The notes beneath the pieces were generated by a model. It was not told the DNA's origin. It ran no database searches and saw only the letters and a list, made by a program, of their open reading frames with translations. Shown here piece by piece: positions 1 to 13,232 of a stretch of DNA of 64,000 nt. Both the position numbers and the translations under genes were made by a program. How positions within the stretch are numbered: position 1 is the first letter of the stretch; every line of letters begins with the position of its first letter. Location of the stretch: positions 7,850,239 through 7,914,238 of the forward strand of contig CM028377.1 of the NCBI GenBank assembly GCA_013146195.2. Direction: 5' to 3'. Source of the DNA: Codonopsis lanceolata (Eukaryota > Streptophyta > Magnoliopsida > Asterales > Campanulaceae).

Positions 1-1
1 T

Positions 2-277
2 GCTCAAGCTTTCACTACTCACCGGTTCTTAGTTCAAGATCAACAGGCTGCTCTGATAGGGATGCTGCACTCTCAGCAGATCAGCATTCGTGCCCTCTTC
101 GATGAGCTCAAGACAGGAATGGCTCGAGCAATTATTCGTAGGCGGGAGGTTGCTGATTTCACTGATCTTCGCCTCGAGCAAGTATGGCATAGGGTTGGTG
201 CCATCGTGGGAGAGAGCTACTCACTTTTTGAATCAAGCCCGATTGAAGAACGTAACCGACTCGAGAACGCTGAATGA
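2..277 (+). pseudogene. Late (env-like position) reading frame of Copia-1, partial
   Basis: The frame is open from the window edge to a stop at 275-277 (about 91 codons seen, start outside). The product is predicted mostly helical and charged, with no transmembrane segment or known catalytic motif. The position between pol and the polypurine tract is where SIRE/Maximus elements carry an extra frame of uncertain function, often called env-like. Function is not recognisable; the name rests on position only. From 278 to 709 I see only AT-rich non-coding sequence. Confidence 0.45.
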
Positions 278-709
278 CGTAATCGAGTCCGGGTTGAGAC
301 TACTTAGAACGAAGACGTACTCAGCCCAATCTATTCTGAATCTGTGGTATTTAGTTCTGCATCTCTGTTTTTAAACTATGTTGTTTTGCCAAAACTTCGC
401 TTAAACAAATTTTTGTTTAATCACAGATGACTTAGTTTCTTTCAAGTTTAAATCGCTTTATCTTGATATTATCTGCTCTATTTAAACTTCGTGTTTAAAT
501 CTTTACATGTTGCTTATCTCATAGATTTAAACCCTGCTCTACTTAGTACTTGATTTCAATGCTTTACTCTTGTAAGTACTTAGTATAGCTATCTCTCTAC
601 TAAGGCTTCGCTCTGAGAGACATGTCTGCTCTTAATAAAAATCTATAAGACATGTTATTATCTCAGTGCATGATTCAAAGTTCTAGTAGTCGAGATGATG
701 ACATCAACC

Positions 710-722
710 AAATAGGAGGAGA
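710..722 (+). other. Polypurine tract of Copia-1
   Basis: A thirteen-base all-purine run sits one base before the LTR. In LTR retrotransposons this RNase H-resistant tract primes plus-strand DNA synthesis. The same AAATAGGAGGAG motif precedes the LTR at 32705. Confidence 0.75.
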
Positions 723-723
723 T

Positions 724-1931
724 TGTTGATTCCTAATTCTAGATTTGGTTGAGTCATCCTCCGATTCTATTATGGCTAAAAGGTCTGCTGCATCGATTAG
801 TGTGGCAACTGCCTTAGAATCAATGTGTTTTAGAACTGCTTAAGTGTTAGTCTAGGCGCGGTTTTGCAAAGCTTCTACAAAGACCTTGAAGGACCAGACT
901 TTGAAGTCCGCCAAGACCGAAAATCAATTTGGCCAAATCACAAAATTTGACACGTGTACACCTCTTTAGATATTTTCGAAAATATCTAGTCATTATGTCT
1001 TCATCGATTTCACTTTCAAGAAGTCAACTCGCATGCCGACAACCGCCTGCATCAAGCTTCCGAAATCGAAGATCAAGACATTACCCGTTTTGGCTAAGAA
1101 GACTTTCCAAGCTGCAGAGCCTGCAGTCTGAAACCTTACTCGAATTGGGAAGGTCTACTCTGCACTCTGCATCTCTGATGACTGTGGCTGTTACATCTTC
1201 CAAAGCGCCGAATTGCATTCAATGCAAAAGAACGTTGGACACAGTTCACCCTGTCTCAGTCCAACGGTCCAAAGATCTCTTCCTAAGTATTTATTCAAGT
1301 CTTGAAGATCTGAAGAACAACTCTTGCACATTAAAAACTCTCAAGCTTCATCTTCAACATCCAAGCATTCAAGAGATCAAAAGGACAAGGACTAACACTT
1401 CACCAAACTCTCTGAAGCTGCAGATCTACCATCTTAAATTCGTTTCAGCTTCATTTAGTTTGTCTTTAAACTGTTCTTTAATTCTGCACGTGAAGAGAAC
1501 ATTTAATCATTGAGTGTCTCTCTCACCTTTATACACTTGGTTAAAAACTCATTTTGTACACGATCCATTAGTGATCTTTCTCATAAACCTAGTGGATAAA
1601 CAAGTGCACTTTTAAAATCCAAAGCTAACCACTTTGGTAGTGGATGTAGTACTATTCACAGTACGAACCACTTCAAATTCCTGCGTGCTGTTCGAACTGT
1701 TCTTATTACTCTTATTAGCTGCTTGTGCTTAATTGTTCCAGATTCTGCTCTACCTAAACAGCACTCTTGATAGTTTAGAATCTACTTTTGTTTCCGCTGC
1801 CTTAACACTTCTATTTAACCCTTCAAGAATTCTTTAAGAAGTGTTTAAGAAAAAGTTTTGCTAAAAACATAACTAGGCTATTCAACCCCCCCCCCCTTCT
1901 AGCCTAGATTGAGCCTATTTTGGGACCAACA
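724..1931 (+). repeat. 3' LTR of Copia-1 (about 1.2 kb)
   Basis: It starts TGTTGATTCC and ends GGGACCAACA, giving imperfect TGTTG/CAACA ends. The last 60 bases (a run of C, then TTCTAGCCTAGATTGAGCC) match in reverse complement the 54-base fragment at 54664-54718, so Copia-1 and Copia-2 belong to one family. The open frame at 929-1513 inside the LTR has no protein similarity I recognise and is not annotated. Confidence 0.8.
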
Positions 1932-2311
1932 ATCTTAATTTTATAAACATTGATACATCCTCTCTTTTGGGCAAAGAGTCCATGTTTGAATTTTTTTTAA
2001 GAAAATGCACTTTTAGTAGCTCTTAGTAATAAAATGTACTTTTATCCGTTATTTTTAAAAAGTGGACTCTATAATTGAAACATCCGAAATTGAAAATTTT
2101 TCACCCCCCTTCATTATGTAAGAACAAAAAAATAATCAGTTGATTAAAATATATTTTATTTCTAGCAAAATTAATTAGTTAATTAATCACAGAAAATAAA
2201 TAAATTACTTTATATCTTTCACAACCTAAAAACCTTCTTCCAGATTTTTATCTGTCCATGATGTCTGCATGACAATCATCCTTCCACAATGACAATGAAG
2301 TCCTTTATTCA

Positions 2312-2407
2312 TTTTGTTAAAAGTAAGGAATAAAAGATAATGAAATGAAAATTGTTGGATTTTGTTAAAAGTAAGAAATAAAAGATAATAAAATGAAAAT
2401 TGTTGGA
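2312..2407. repeat. Two-copy 48-bp tandem duplication
   Basis: Units 2312-2359 and 2360-2407 each begin TTTTGTTAAAAGTAAG and end ATTGTTGGA. They differ at two positions by eye. Confidence 0.85.
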
Positions 2408-2423
2408 TGAATTAGTGTGTATA

Positions 2424-2446
2424 TACACACACACACACACACACAC
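2424..2446. repeat. AC microsatellite
   Basis: About eleven AC units directly follow a short GTGTATATAC palindrome. Confidence 0.95.
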
Positions 2447-3230
2447 TAATTGTACGAGGGTTCATTATGAACTTTTGAAAATTGTACGAGGCTTGTTTTG
2501 CAATCATATTTGAAAAAATATGATAAAAAATGGTGGTTTTGAAATTTAAAAATATGACATTGTTTAAAATAAAAAAATTTTGGCGGAAAAATGACGTGGA
2601 CGTGAAGACTCCCGCCCAGTCCATGTAGGCGCCACATCGGACGTCCAGTCACCCTTTTCCGTCCCAAAACTAATGAGTTTTGGACGGAAGGTTTTTTTTT
2701 GGAAAAAAAAAATTTTGGTTGAGGTTTTTCATATAAAAAAAACAACACAAGGTTAAAAACGAAAAAACTAAAATATGTCAGAGTTTTTTTTTTTTCAATT
2801 AACCCATAATAAATGACATTGTTATGCCTTAATTTTTTAAAGTGTATTCTTTAAGTAAAATATTCATAAAATAAAATAGTGAACTCTTTATCTAGAACCG
2901 ATGAAATAATAATTATTGATTGCATGTTTAATTTTGTTTCAAACATTACATAGAAGAAGCTTATGAAAGAAATGTACAGGTCTGAAGAATGTACGTGAGG
3001 AAAGGTTAAGTTTAGGTTAAGTCTGAAGGAACCTGATACTATGTTACTAAAGTTTAGGGGTCCATCCCAAGACCAATTGACCATGAGAAGTGTGCCCTAG
3101 GATTTATTAAATGATTGTTAGCCTTGATTATTCTCTATGTGAGATTAGTGTCTCAATATGTTAAATTCTGGAAGTCAACTTCAAAACCAATTGGCTATGA
3201 CAGCTAGTTCTTTATCAAGTGATTGATAGG

Positions 3231-3480
3231 TGTACACATCCAAATTTCGTACCCCTCCATTTCCTAAAATATCCAAAAATATATTTGTTATATGAAAATG
3301 ACTAAAGGATGTTAGATTATGTTAGCCTTTCAGGGGGCAGAATGATCAAATTAGAATATGACTTGAGAAGGGAGCAAATTGATAATTGAAAAAAAACTGT
3401 GAAAAAAAGTAAGTCAGAGCGCGGCACCCAGAATTGCATGTACTGCACCCTCGTTTGGATTTCTTCTTCTCCTAGTTGCT
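3231..3480 (+). repeat. Possible 5' tip of a degraded Tat-type LTR
   Basis: The stretch TGTACACATCC then AAATTTCGTACCCCTCC resembles the start of the other Tat LTRs here (TGTAGACACC then CAATTTCGTACCCCTGG, read from 12376 and 16837 on the minus strand). Similarity fades after about 40 bases and no matching 3' end is seen. A tip fragment is the best guess. Confidence 0.35.
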
Positions 3481-3744
3481 CAATGGCTACGCTGCATGAA
3501 CCATAAAATTTGCAACAAAAATTAAAGCAACTAAAAAGATAAACTAAAAACAGAATTAAAGCAACAAGAAAATTAATTTAACCTAGAAAAACAAGAAACT
3601 AAAGCATTAAAATTAAAATTGTTGGGTTGCCTCCCAATTAGCGCCGCTATTTAACGTCTGTAGCTAGACTCAATGCTTACTCTTCCTACTACTCGGTCAA
3701 ATTATTATCAATGATAACTGACAATGGAGGAAGAATTTTTCTAC

Positions 3745-4340
3745 TTAAAATTGGTAACGGAAGAGAAGAAAAATTGGTACCATAATATTTTCTTTCACAT
3801 CCTCGTTGTCTTGGAAATGTACATCTTTATATGTCAAACTTTTTACAAGCACTAATTCCAACTTCATTCTATTTGCACACAGTTCCTTAAGAAACTTAGC
3901 AAGATGAGACACTTCCTTTATGACATCCATGACATGAATGTTAATCTTAACCTTACGGAAGGTCTCCAAGATTGCCTTCTCATCCTTTTCTTTCTTTTGA
4001 TGCCTGAATCTTCCTGAAAAAGGTAGGAGAATAATAATTTCCTCAATTTGTTTTCCCAATTCCCCACTTTCCTTGCTTGACAAACCTTCAATTTGCACAA
4101 CATTCTCTTTGTTGCTGCACTCAACAGACCTCTTTTTCTATTCAACTTGATTTGCTTTCAGCTTGCTCACGGACACGACTAGCTGTGTAGTCTAATTTTC
4201 AAGAGATTTAATGCAAGCCTTGGTTTTAATCTTTCTTGCTGTTGAATATGTCTATCTTGCTGAACTGTTTCAACTAAAATTTTGATTAGACCCTCCAATG
4301 ATGTACTCGAAGTGGTAGTGGACTGAACTGATGGAGGAGG
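3745..4340 (-). pseudogene. Athila gag C-terminal / protease-proximal fragment
   Basis: Two adjacent minus-strand frames contain recognisable Athila Gag-Pol pieces. The segment SLEGLIKILVE (around 4290-4255) corresponds to the Gag helical region that precedes the predicted coiled coil. KAILETFRKVKINI and AKFLKELCANR (around 3980-3850) match the conserved block just before the aspartic protease. Several frameshifts and stops separate them and no protease active site follows. Family assignment rests on motif recognition, not a database search. The reading frame continues in the fragment at 6300-6600. Confidence 0.65.
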
Positions 4341-4352
4341 TGAGAACGGATA

Positions 4353-6295
<1,943 letters not shown>

Positions 6296-6299
6296 TTCT

Positions 6300-6600
6300 G
6301 TTACAGAAATACCAGTTGTCTTTCTTGATTTTTGCAACTGAAATTTGGTTGATCCCACTATCTTGAATTGTAGCTATTGGAATAAGGATCATGATTATCA
6401 TGAGTTTGTCCCGAAAATCATCCGATTGCCATGACGTGTTGCACATTATCTTGCAATAAAGGATGATAATTTAAAACATGTCTAGCAACCAACGAATTTC
6501 TACAAACTTGAGCCTTTGATACTTGATTCGCAAGAAACTTATCCACCAGAGAAGTCAATGCATTCAATATTTGATCAATAGAAAGCCATAACAAAATAAA
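6300..6600 (-). pseudogene. Athila gag fragment
   Basis: Minus-strand translation around 6410-6310 gives NHDPYSNSYNSR, a stop, then WDQPNFSCKNQ. This matches the DPYSNTYNPGWRNHPNFSW-like signature of Athila Gag. It includes an in-frame stop, and the frame is cut at 6296 by the Helitron-like block; Gag resumes near 4340. The first part of Gag is missing, because only about 30 bases separate the primer-binding site from already internal sequence. Confidence 0.65.
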
Positions 6601-6630
6601 ATTCTTAAAATGAAATAAATAGCAAAACCG

Positions 6631-6652
6631 TCCCCCGGCAATGGTGCCAAAA
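6631..6652 (-). other. Primer-binding site of Athila-1
   Basis: On the minus strand it reads TTGGCACCATTGCCGGGGG, the Athila-type site that normally follows the 5' LTR. A cognate site with GGCGTCGTTGCCGGGG lies at 36285 in the second Athila element. Complementarity to the 3' end of a tRNA (tRNA-Asp is usual for Athila) is established for the family. Confidence 0.75.
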
Positions 6653-6661
6653 TTTGGCGGG

Positions 6662-7115
6662 TGTCAAACCGTCAAAAATAATTTCCTATTTCCAAATAAC
6701 AAGTATATGATAGTAGGGATCGTATCCACAGGGAACGTCGAATTCACTTTTTTAAGAACTTTAACAAAGCAATTAAAACAAAAAAAATTGAGGTTTTTAA
6801 TCTAATTAATTAGCAATAATGAATTAATTAAAAGTTGAATTTAAAAAACTTAATGTAAACAAAACATTAAATGATTTTTGAATTTAATAAGAGAAAAAAT
6901 CCAGTCAATAAACTTAATGTAATCCCGAAAATTACTACAGATCATAGATGAAAAAATGACTCAATGGTCTTCAAATAAACCAATTATAGTTGTCGACAAC
7001 CACCAAACACTCAATCTCTCCTTACTGTCTTGATAGTTAAGAGAAGCTCATTAACTATTTTCCTAATCAAAAGACAACCTCCGAAACGCTAGTATGATTT
7101 AATGTTTTGAAAGTA

Positions 7116-7151
<36 letters not shown>

Positions 7152-8180
7152 CAATTCTAAATAGTGCATATTGAAGCAATATAATTTAATTTAGATTACC
7201 CATTCCCGCAATACGGACCGAATATACTTGTGATGCCTAAACTGTGCGTCACGTGCTACTTTGTTAGAACCCGATGACAATTACAGATCAACGGTTACAA
7301 CTACCATTGAACTATTAGGTTAATTAAAATCCGGGCTATGAAGATTAACTATGAAAAATAATTCTAAGTCATAATTCATTTTGTAACAAACAAACAGATA
7401 ATGAATAAATACTTAAACCCAATTGAGAAGTAAAACAATTAGATCTCACAATAGTAATTAAAAAGGAATTACTTGTTCATTAACTGGAAGAAAAGAAATT
7501 AGTCACTAAACATGGCTGGAAATTACTTACAAACAGAATAAAAACGAAATACAACACCTAGCAGGAATTGTAGAGGAAAAAGAGCTGCTTCCAGTCTTCT
7601 TCAATCCTCCTTCCATCCCCTGCCTTCTTCCCGCCATTTCTTATATAGTATATTTTTCCCTCCTTCTTGTAACTTCCTCCAAGAGAATAGAGATAAGGAT
7701 TTCCCCTCCTAGAATTTCTCCAGGAAGTTGCTGACAAAGTCTCCACACTAACCCATCTCTTATGCTATCCTTTCACTAATTAAACGAGAGAAAAGAAAAG
7801 AATAACCAACAATTTCTTTTAAGTAACATAATAATCCCCTAGTTCCTGAATTGACTAATGTCTGAAATGCCCATTAAAAAGGTGACATTGCTTCCAAATT
7901 TAGTTCTAGCTCGTTTTTCTGAATGGCACATGCCCATTCGATACTATGATATCCGAAATTCTTTTTTGAACTTGGCATTCTTTTCCACTTTTTCATCATC
8001 ATTCTCTCATAGACCTGTAATCACCAAACATACAAAATACCCATAAAAAGTGCAACGGTTACAACAAGTTAAAGCACAAAATCAATATTAAATATCACAC
8101 TTATTTGAGTTAATCATTCGACCAGCTTTAGGATAATAAATAAAACATTTGTTAATAATAATAAGTGCGCACTTTACTTT
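6662..8180 (-). repeat. 5' LTR of Athila-1
   Basis: The left edge (minus-strand 3' end) is at TGTCAAACC, next to the primer site. The GGGATCGTATCCACAGGGAA block at 6717 is characteristic of Athila LTR ends. An AG microsatellite (7119-7149) lies inside. The right edge near 8180 is estimated from where Tat-type internal sequence begins. Frames at 7558-7746 and 7858-8046 show no known protein. Confidence 0.55.
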
Positions 8181-8403
8181 CCCGAGTCAAACACTTTGAG
8201 CCTAGCCTTCTCATACCCTACCCTCGACCTTGTTTTCTCCCAGAAACCTGACCTGGACTTGGAAAGGAAGAGACAGTACTGGTCGTTTGATTAGAGATTT
8301 GGGTTCAGAGGACAGTTCAAATATAGATTTGGGTTTAGTAACAGTGGACAGTTCAGAGAATACAAATTTGTGTTCATGAACAGAACTCATCTCAGATACA
8401 TAT

Positions 8404-10420
8404 TTGGGTAGAATGACCGCCGAAGAAGAACAAACATCTATGGGTACAGATTCAGGGGCTCGAGGATATGCCCCTACTCCTACCATGCAACACCGGATAG
8501 ATCAGAAACTAAGTGCTCACACTGATCGCTTGATGGGCCAGATAGCAAACCTCATGCAGAGCCTAAAGCCAAACACCGAAAATGCTCCTTCCCCTGTGGG
8601 ACCTCATGAAGCATCAACCTCAAATGTCCTTCCAAACACAAACTTTCAAATGCCAAACACCAATCCACCATACCAGAACCTCAACCCTCCTCAAAACACC
8701 AACTTACCCAAACCTCTAAACCCAAACTCCAATCTTCCCCCTCAAAAACCAAAACACCGGCCCACTATTTCCAAACACTTACTCCACATACCAATACACC
8801 AACCCTCATCTCAGTACCAATGTCAATGCCGTTTATTCCCCCCAAAACACCAATACTTCATATCAACACCTAGGAAACCTTCCATTCTCCACCACCAACC
8901 AATTCTAGAATAGTCCCCATGCCGATCATAGAAGCTATGACCCCCAAGGGCAAGTTATAACCTATCTCCCTTTAAATAATTTTGGCCATCAAACAGGGGC
9001 TACAAACACAACACCTTCTCTTGGTATCTACCAACCACCCCAGTCAGCCACCAAAACTACCAAAGCACTACCTTCAAAGATTGAAATAGACGTCGAGAAT
9101 CTCAAAGAAATGATGCTCAAGGTTTTAAGAAAATGAGAATTCTCTACATGATCATTAAGCCTATAGCCTTTAACAATTTTACAATCAAAATTCAAGATGT
9201 CTGACATAGAAAAGTTTGATGGGACCGGCTGCCCTATTTCCCACCTAAGGTCCTATGCCACCGGGATTCAATCAATGGGTGCTAGTTTCGAAGCAATGGC
9301 TGCCAATTTCCACTTAACCTTAGTAGGGACTGCGAAACAATGGCTCATGTTAGCAGATAGTAGCAAACTGAATACTTGGGACCAGATCGTTGATGAATTT
9401 TAGAAGAGATATAAAGATAACAATAGCTCTAAAAACAAGAGGGAGTTAGAATCATGCACCCAAAGGGAAAAGGAAACCTACATAGATTTCACAGCCAGAT
9501 GGAAGTACAAAGTTGCCCAAACTCTGGATAGGCCCACTCCATCTGAATCAACTAGAATGATCATAAAGAACCTTCAACCGATATGTCTCGAGAACATGAA
9601 GTACCTTCCTTACATAGATTTCAATGCTATCATCGAAGTGAGAATATGTATAGATGAAGAAATACAGATAGGGCAATTGAAGACCAATGCATCTCCAAGC
9701 ACTTTTCGTTACTCCACGGGAAATACGACATCAAGGGTTACAGTAAATGTTGTGGGAGATATCCTAGCATCCTCACCACCAGTCAACTTTGCCAATCAGG
9801 CTTATGGTAACATACCATGGTCGTACGGAACAGACATGACTGTTAACACCATTGGGTGTGGTATGAACCGAAACTCCAGGGGATTCTACAAAGGATGTAA
9901 CAGACGGTATGACCAAATGCATGCTCCTATGTCACTAATATTATGAGGGTTGATCACACAACGAGTCCTAAAACCAATAGAAAACTACAAACCCACAAAT
10001 CCGTTGCCTAATTCATGGAATCATGCCAAGTATTGTGAGTATCATCGCTATAGTGGACACCACACTAACAAATGCTACATGCTCAATAATGCCATTCACG
10101 ATCTCATAGACGATAAGGTCATTGAAAAGCCACCCCCAGTGCCAAATGTAGTGAACAACCCCTTGCCCCAGATCAACACGATTGAGGCTCATATTGTAAC
10201 AATCTGTGTCCCTACTCAGGTTGGAAATGATAAAATATTTTCCCTTTACATCGCTGCTTCCCAAACTGATTGCAACATTATAGATTTCACAACAGACAGT
10301 TATTTGAGTATGATTGATGGAGAAGCTATAGACAACCCAATTTCGTATCCATGTTTTATGACATGCCATAAAATATCAAGACCTGTTAAAAGGACTAATG
10401 GATGTCAAGTTACAGGGTAA
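8404..10420 (+). pseudogene. Tat/Ogre-lineage gypsy gag, broken
   Basis: Established: Gag of Tat elements has a conserved capsid region and a histidine/cysteine motif. Seen: an N-terminal proline/asparagine-rich part in frame 1 (8404-8913). Frame 2 then holds IEKFDGTGCPISHLRSY (9203) and WKYKVAQTLDRPTPSE (9500s), the retrotransposon-gag core. A Cys/His motif YCEYHRYSGHHTNKCYML follows near 10030-10085, then a predicted helix DLIDDKVIEKPPP. Stops at 9401-9403 (TAG) and 9944-9946 (TGA), plus a frameshift after 8913, inactivate it. After about 10345 the frame runs into LTR sequence with no pol between, so gag appears fused to an LTR by deletion. Confidence 0.75.
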
Positions 10421-10664
10421 AAAGTGCAAAAGGACGGAAGAATTAACAAAAAGTGAATTATAGGGGGGGGTGCAAAACAGTAAAGAAAAATTAAAGAATT
10501 GTGCGACCCATAGCCAATCTGGGCGCTGCGCCCAGATCTCCCAAAGGTGGCGCCCATAATGGGTGTAGCCAGTTGTGGGTTCCCGGGATGCGTGCTCCCG
10601 CGCCCCGCACGCCCTTGGATAGGGGTGCGTGTACGTGCGGATGCGGTGACATCCACTGCTCTCG

Positions 10665-11090
10665 TTCCACCCTCCCTTTTTTAGGGGAAGACGAAATCAA
10701 AAGTGCGAGAGGAGTGCTGTCAGAATAGTGCGTTTGAATGCGCCTCGGTTGCCTTTAGTGGATTTTGATCCAATATAGGAGCTTTGGGTTTTCTATGTCA
10801 AGTTATCCCTTTTTTAGGGGATACTAGGATATAGGAATGCATCACCCTTCTATTCCCATTCTCCATTTTTTAGGGGAAAATGTGAAAGTGCAAGGAAGGA
10901 ATGTTGCAGCGCCCCCACTATGGATTTTATGAAAATAGCCTTATGGCCTATCTCGGATCACTATGGGTGCTTTGGGTTTTCTACGTCAAGTTATCCCTTG
11001 TTTAGGGGATAGCAGGACATAGGAATACATCACCTTTCCATTCCCATTTTCCCTTTTTTAGGGGAAAACGAAAAAGTGAAAATAAAGATG
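10665..11090. repeat. Tandem duplication with period of about 190 bp
   Basis: CTTTGGGTTTTCTAYGTCAA occurs at about 10780 and 10970, and TTTTTTAGGGGAARA occurs at about 10678, 10868 and 11056. This gives two full units and a partial third inside the Tat LTR region. Confidence 0.75.
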
Positions 11091-11610
11091 TTGCGAGGCC
11101 CCACTGGATCCAAAATGTTTTAGAGTCGCCATCTTTATTTTAAGGAATAAATAAAGCAAAACCAAAAAGAAAACCAGAGATAATAAAAGCGGGTCCGGAG
11201 GCTAAGTTACGAGTTGGGAAGGTGCTAGACACCCAACTCGCCTTTCGTCTCAAAACAGCAGTTTTTGGCTAAAGTATGCTTTTTGTTATATTTATTTAAC
11301 AGATAAATAAAGCATTAACTACCTACAAATACATCCATTGTGTCTACATTATTTACAGACTTGCAACTGTCCCTTTACAAATAATCACAAATATACTTGA
11401 AAATATTTGGCCATAATAACGGCTATATTTAGTACTATTTCCTAAATAAATCCGGGCAGCACAACTGCTTATATATCTACATTGGGCCGGATTGGAAATA
11501 ACACTTTTACAAATAAAAACTTAAAACTTACCTACTGATGGCCTAGGGTGTGCTCGCTCTGTCCTTCTCGGGAGAGGGAGTCTTTTTATGCTGCTGATGC
11601 TGTGATTTAG

Positions 11611-11790
11611 GCAGAGTGACGGCTTATTTGTGGTGTTTTTGGCTTACTCACTCGGGCAGAATGACGGCTTATTTGTGGTGGTTTTGGCTTATTTGGTTGG
11701 GCGGAATAACAACTTATATGGGTTGGTTTTCAGCCTATTACTCGGGCAGAGTAACGGCTTACTTTATGATTTTTGGGCCGGGGAAATAGG
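11611..11790. repeat. 45-bp minisatellite in the Tat LTR
   Basis: Four diverged units begin near 11611, 11655, 11700 and 11745, each starting GGGCRGARTRACRRCTTAT. The equivalent part of the LTR at 15503-16837 has a looser array with the core GGGYRGAGCAACTG. Confidence 0.75.
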
Positions 11791-12000
11791 GTGGATACCT
11801 AGGGAAATAGGGTGGACTACCTAGGAGGGCTAAGGCTCACTTCTACCGGTTGGTTTTGTGTTTGGAGGAGGTTTGACAGAGTTTCGAGGCTTTTTGAGGT
11901 GATCGCTCACTATCTCACTTCGCTCTCTATTTCTCCAGCGTAACAAGAACGCGGAGAATTTTTATCGATGAAAGGTGTGCTGAATGAGGAGCCGGGGGCC

Positions 12001-12010
12001 TATATTTATA
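12001..12010 (-). promoter_or_regulatory. TATA box of the minus-strand Tat LTR
   Basis: The minus strand reads CCTATAAATATAGGCC, a canonical plant TATA box about 365 bases from the LTR start at 12376. The aligned position in the second LTR (16496-16503) is also TATAAATA. Transcription would run leftward. Position and motif are seen; activity is inferred. Confidence 0.6.
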
Positions 12011-12376
12011 GGAGGAATTGAGGACATCGATGGAATTTAATTTCCTTCTTCGCGTACTAACTGTTTGTACACTGCACAGAGAGAATTGTATTTTACGGCG
12101 AGAGAACAGTGCACCACGAAGGAAACTGGGCGCAGCAAAGCCCAAATTGGGCGCAACAAGAGGAAATTGGGCGCCATGCCCAATTTTGATGTGGGTGGCG
12201 CCTAATTTTCAATATCTTTCATTTTTGCACTTTGGTCCCTGCAGTTCATCCTTTTGCGCATTCTGCTTTGTCCTTTTGCACTTTTGACCCTGTAACTTGA
12301 CATTTGTTAATGTTTTAACATGTCTTGATATTTTATGTCATGTCACATACCAGGGGTACGAAATTGGGGTGTCTAC

Positions 12377-13140
12377 ACCAGCGCCTACGTCTTCCCTGTT
12401 CACTATCGCAATTAGCTTTTGATGTAATTCCTTCAGCGCACGGTACAAGCTGTTAAAGCACAAAAGAAAATATTTAGCTTAACCTTCGCTGTTAAGGAAC
12501 CCAGCCTCTCAGCCTATAAAGAGAGACTCACAAACAGTTTTATGGAGAGAACGTCGTAGTTGTTTTCCATCCAACCCTGAAGCTCGCTAGGCTGCAAAAA
12601 CTTCCCCTAAACACTAAAACTTTCCAGCCAAAGTGAACCCTAGTTACCCAACTAGGTTTCCGCCCTATTTCACCGGTTCCAAAATCTCAAAAAGAGGAGT
12701 TGCTCTGCCCGAATCCAGACGTCAAATCCAGCCGAAGCAAGTAATTGCTCTACCCAATTTCAGACTCAACGACAGCAAAAAGCACGCAAACAAGCAAGCA
12801 AGCAAAAGCAAGTAGTTGTGCTACCCGGATCCCAAGGCAAAAACAACAAAATGGAGCAATTACGCTGCTCGAAATCCCGCAAAGGCAAAAAGACTCCTAA
12901 TCCCCGAAGGATAGAGCGAGCACACCCTAAAGCCTACCAGAAAGAAGTTTGGTCCGGAATAAAACACACACACTTCAAAAGGTAGGTACCATAAAGTTTT
13001 TATTATTTTATCTTTAAAAAAGTGCTATTTAAAATAGTAATATATCACGAAATAAGTCGTTATGCTGCTCAAATTTCGGGTATAAATAACACTAAAATAA
13101 GCGTTATTATGCCCAAATTTATATAAAAGTTTATATGCAA
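12377..13140 (+). repeat. Plus-oriented Tat LTR fragment (inverted relative to its neighbours)
   Basis: It resembles the reverse complement of about 15900-16450 in the LTR at 15503-16837. Shared landmarks are a TATA box (TATAAA, 12515-12520), GAACCCTAGTTACCC-type text (about 12636), repeats of GTTGCTCTGCCCGAATCC (12699-12880), and the splice-donor-like CTTCAAAAGGTAGGTACC (12974). The first LTR bases are missing at the junction with 12376. Coding potential is nil. Confidence 0.6.
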
Positions 13141-13176
13141 CTCTTAAATGAGACTGCTGTAAGTTTCTTTATTTCT

Positions 13177-13180
<4 letters not shown>

Positions 13181-13231
<51 letters not shown>
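13181..13231. repeat. AT microsatellite
   Basis: An uninterrupted AT run of about 51 bases. Confidence 0.95.

Positions 13232-13232
<1 letters not shown>

Larger units (their letters stand above)
1..1931 (+). mobile_element. Copia-1: 3' part of a SIRE-like Ty1/copia retrotransposon
   Basis: Seen: a short coding remnant, an untranslated stretch, a purine-rich tract (710-722) and a long terminal repeat that starts TGTTGAT and ends GACCAACA. Established: this order (late reading frame, polypurine tract, 3' LTR) marks the 3' end of an LTR retrotransposon. The C-run followed by TTCTAGCCTA near the LTR end is typical of SIRE/Tork-type copia LTRs and recurs in the copia elements at 54.7 and 56.0 kb. 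Pol lies left of the window. No target duplication can be tested because the 5' LTR is not in view. Confidence 0.8.
1932..3230. other. Spacer without a recognisable gene
   Basis: This is AT-rich DNA with long A and T runs. It holds a 48-bp direct duplication (2312-2407), an AC microsatellite (2424-2446) and a GC-richer island around 2590-2670. I see no credible coding sequence, RNA gene or element boundary in it. Confidence 0.6.
10345..12376. repeat. Compound Tat LTR region (two LTRs meeting in opposite orientation)
   Basis: The right end, read on the minus strand from 12376, starts TGTAGACACCCCAATTTCG, the usual Tat LTR start. About 70-80 bases further in, it contains GTCAAGTTACAGGG and AAGTGCAAAAGGAC. 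The same two motifs occur on the plus strand at 10402-10436, next to the gag remnant, so 10345 onward is a plus-oriented LTR lacking its first bases. Both carry a GGGCGC...GCGCCC segment. The exact meeting point is unclear, somewhere in 10650-11100. Open frames here are not coding. Confidence 0.6.

Noticed and set aside
929..1513. 194-codon open frame inside the Copia-1 LTR
   Set aside because: Composition is Ser/Leu-rich without recognisable domain, and it lies wholly within an LTR that ends and begins at clear TG/CA boundaries.
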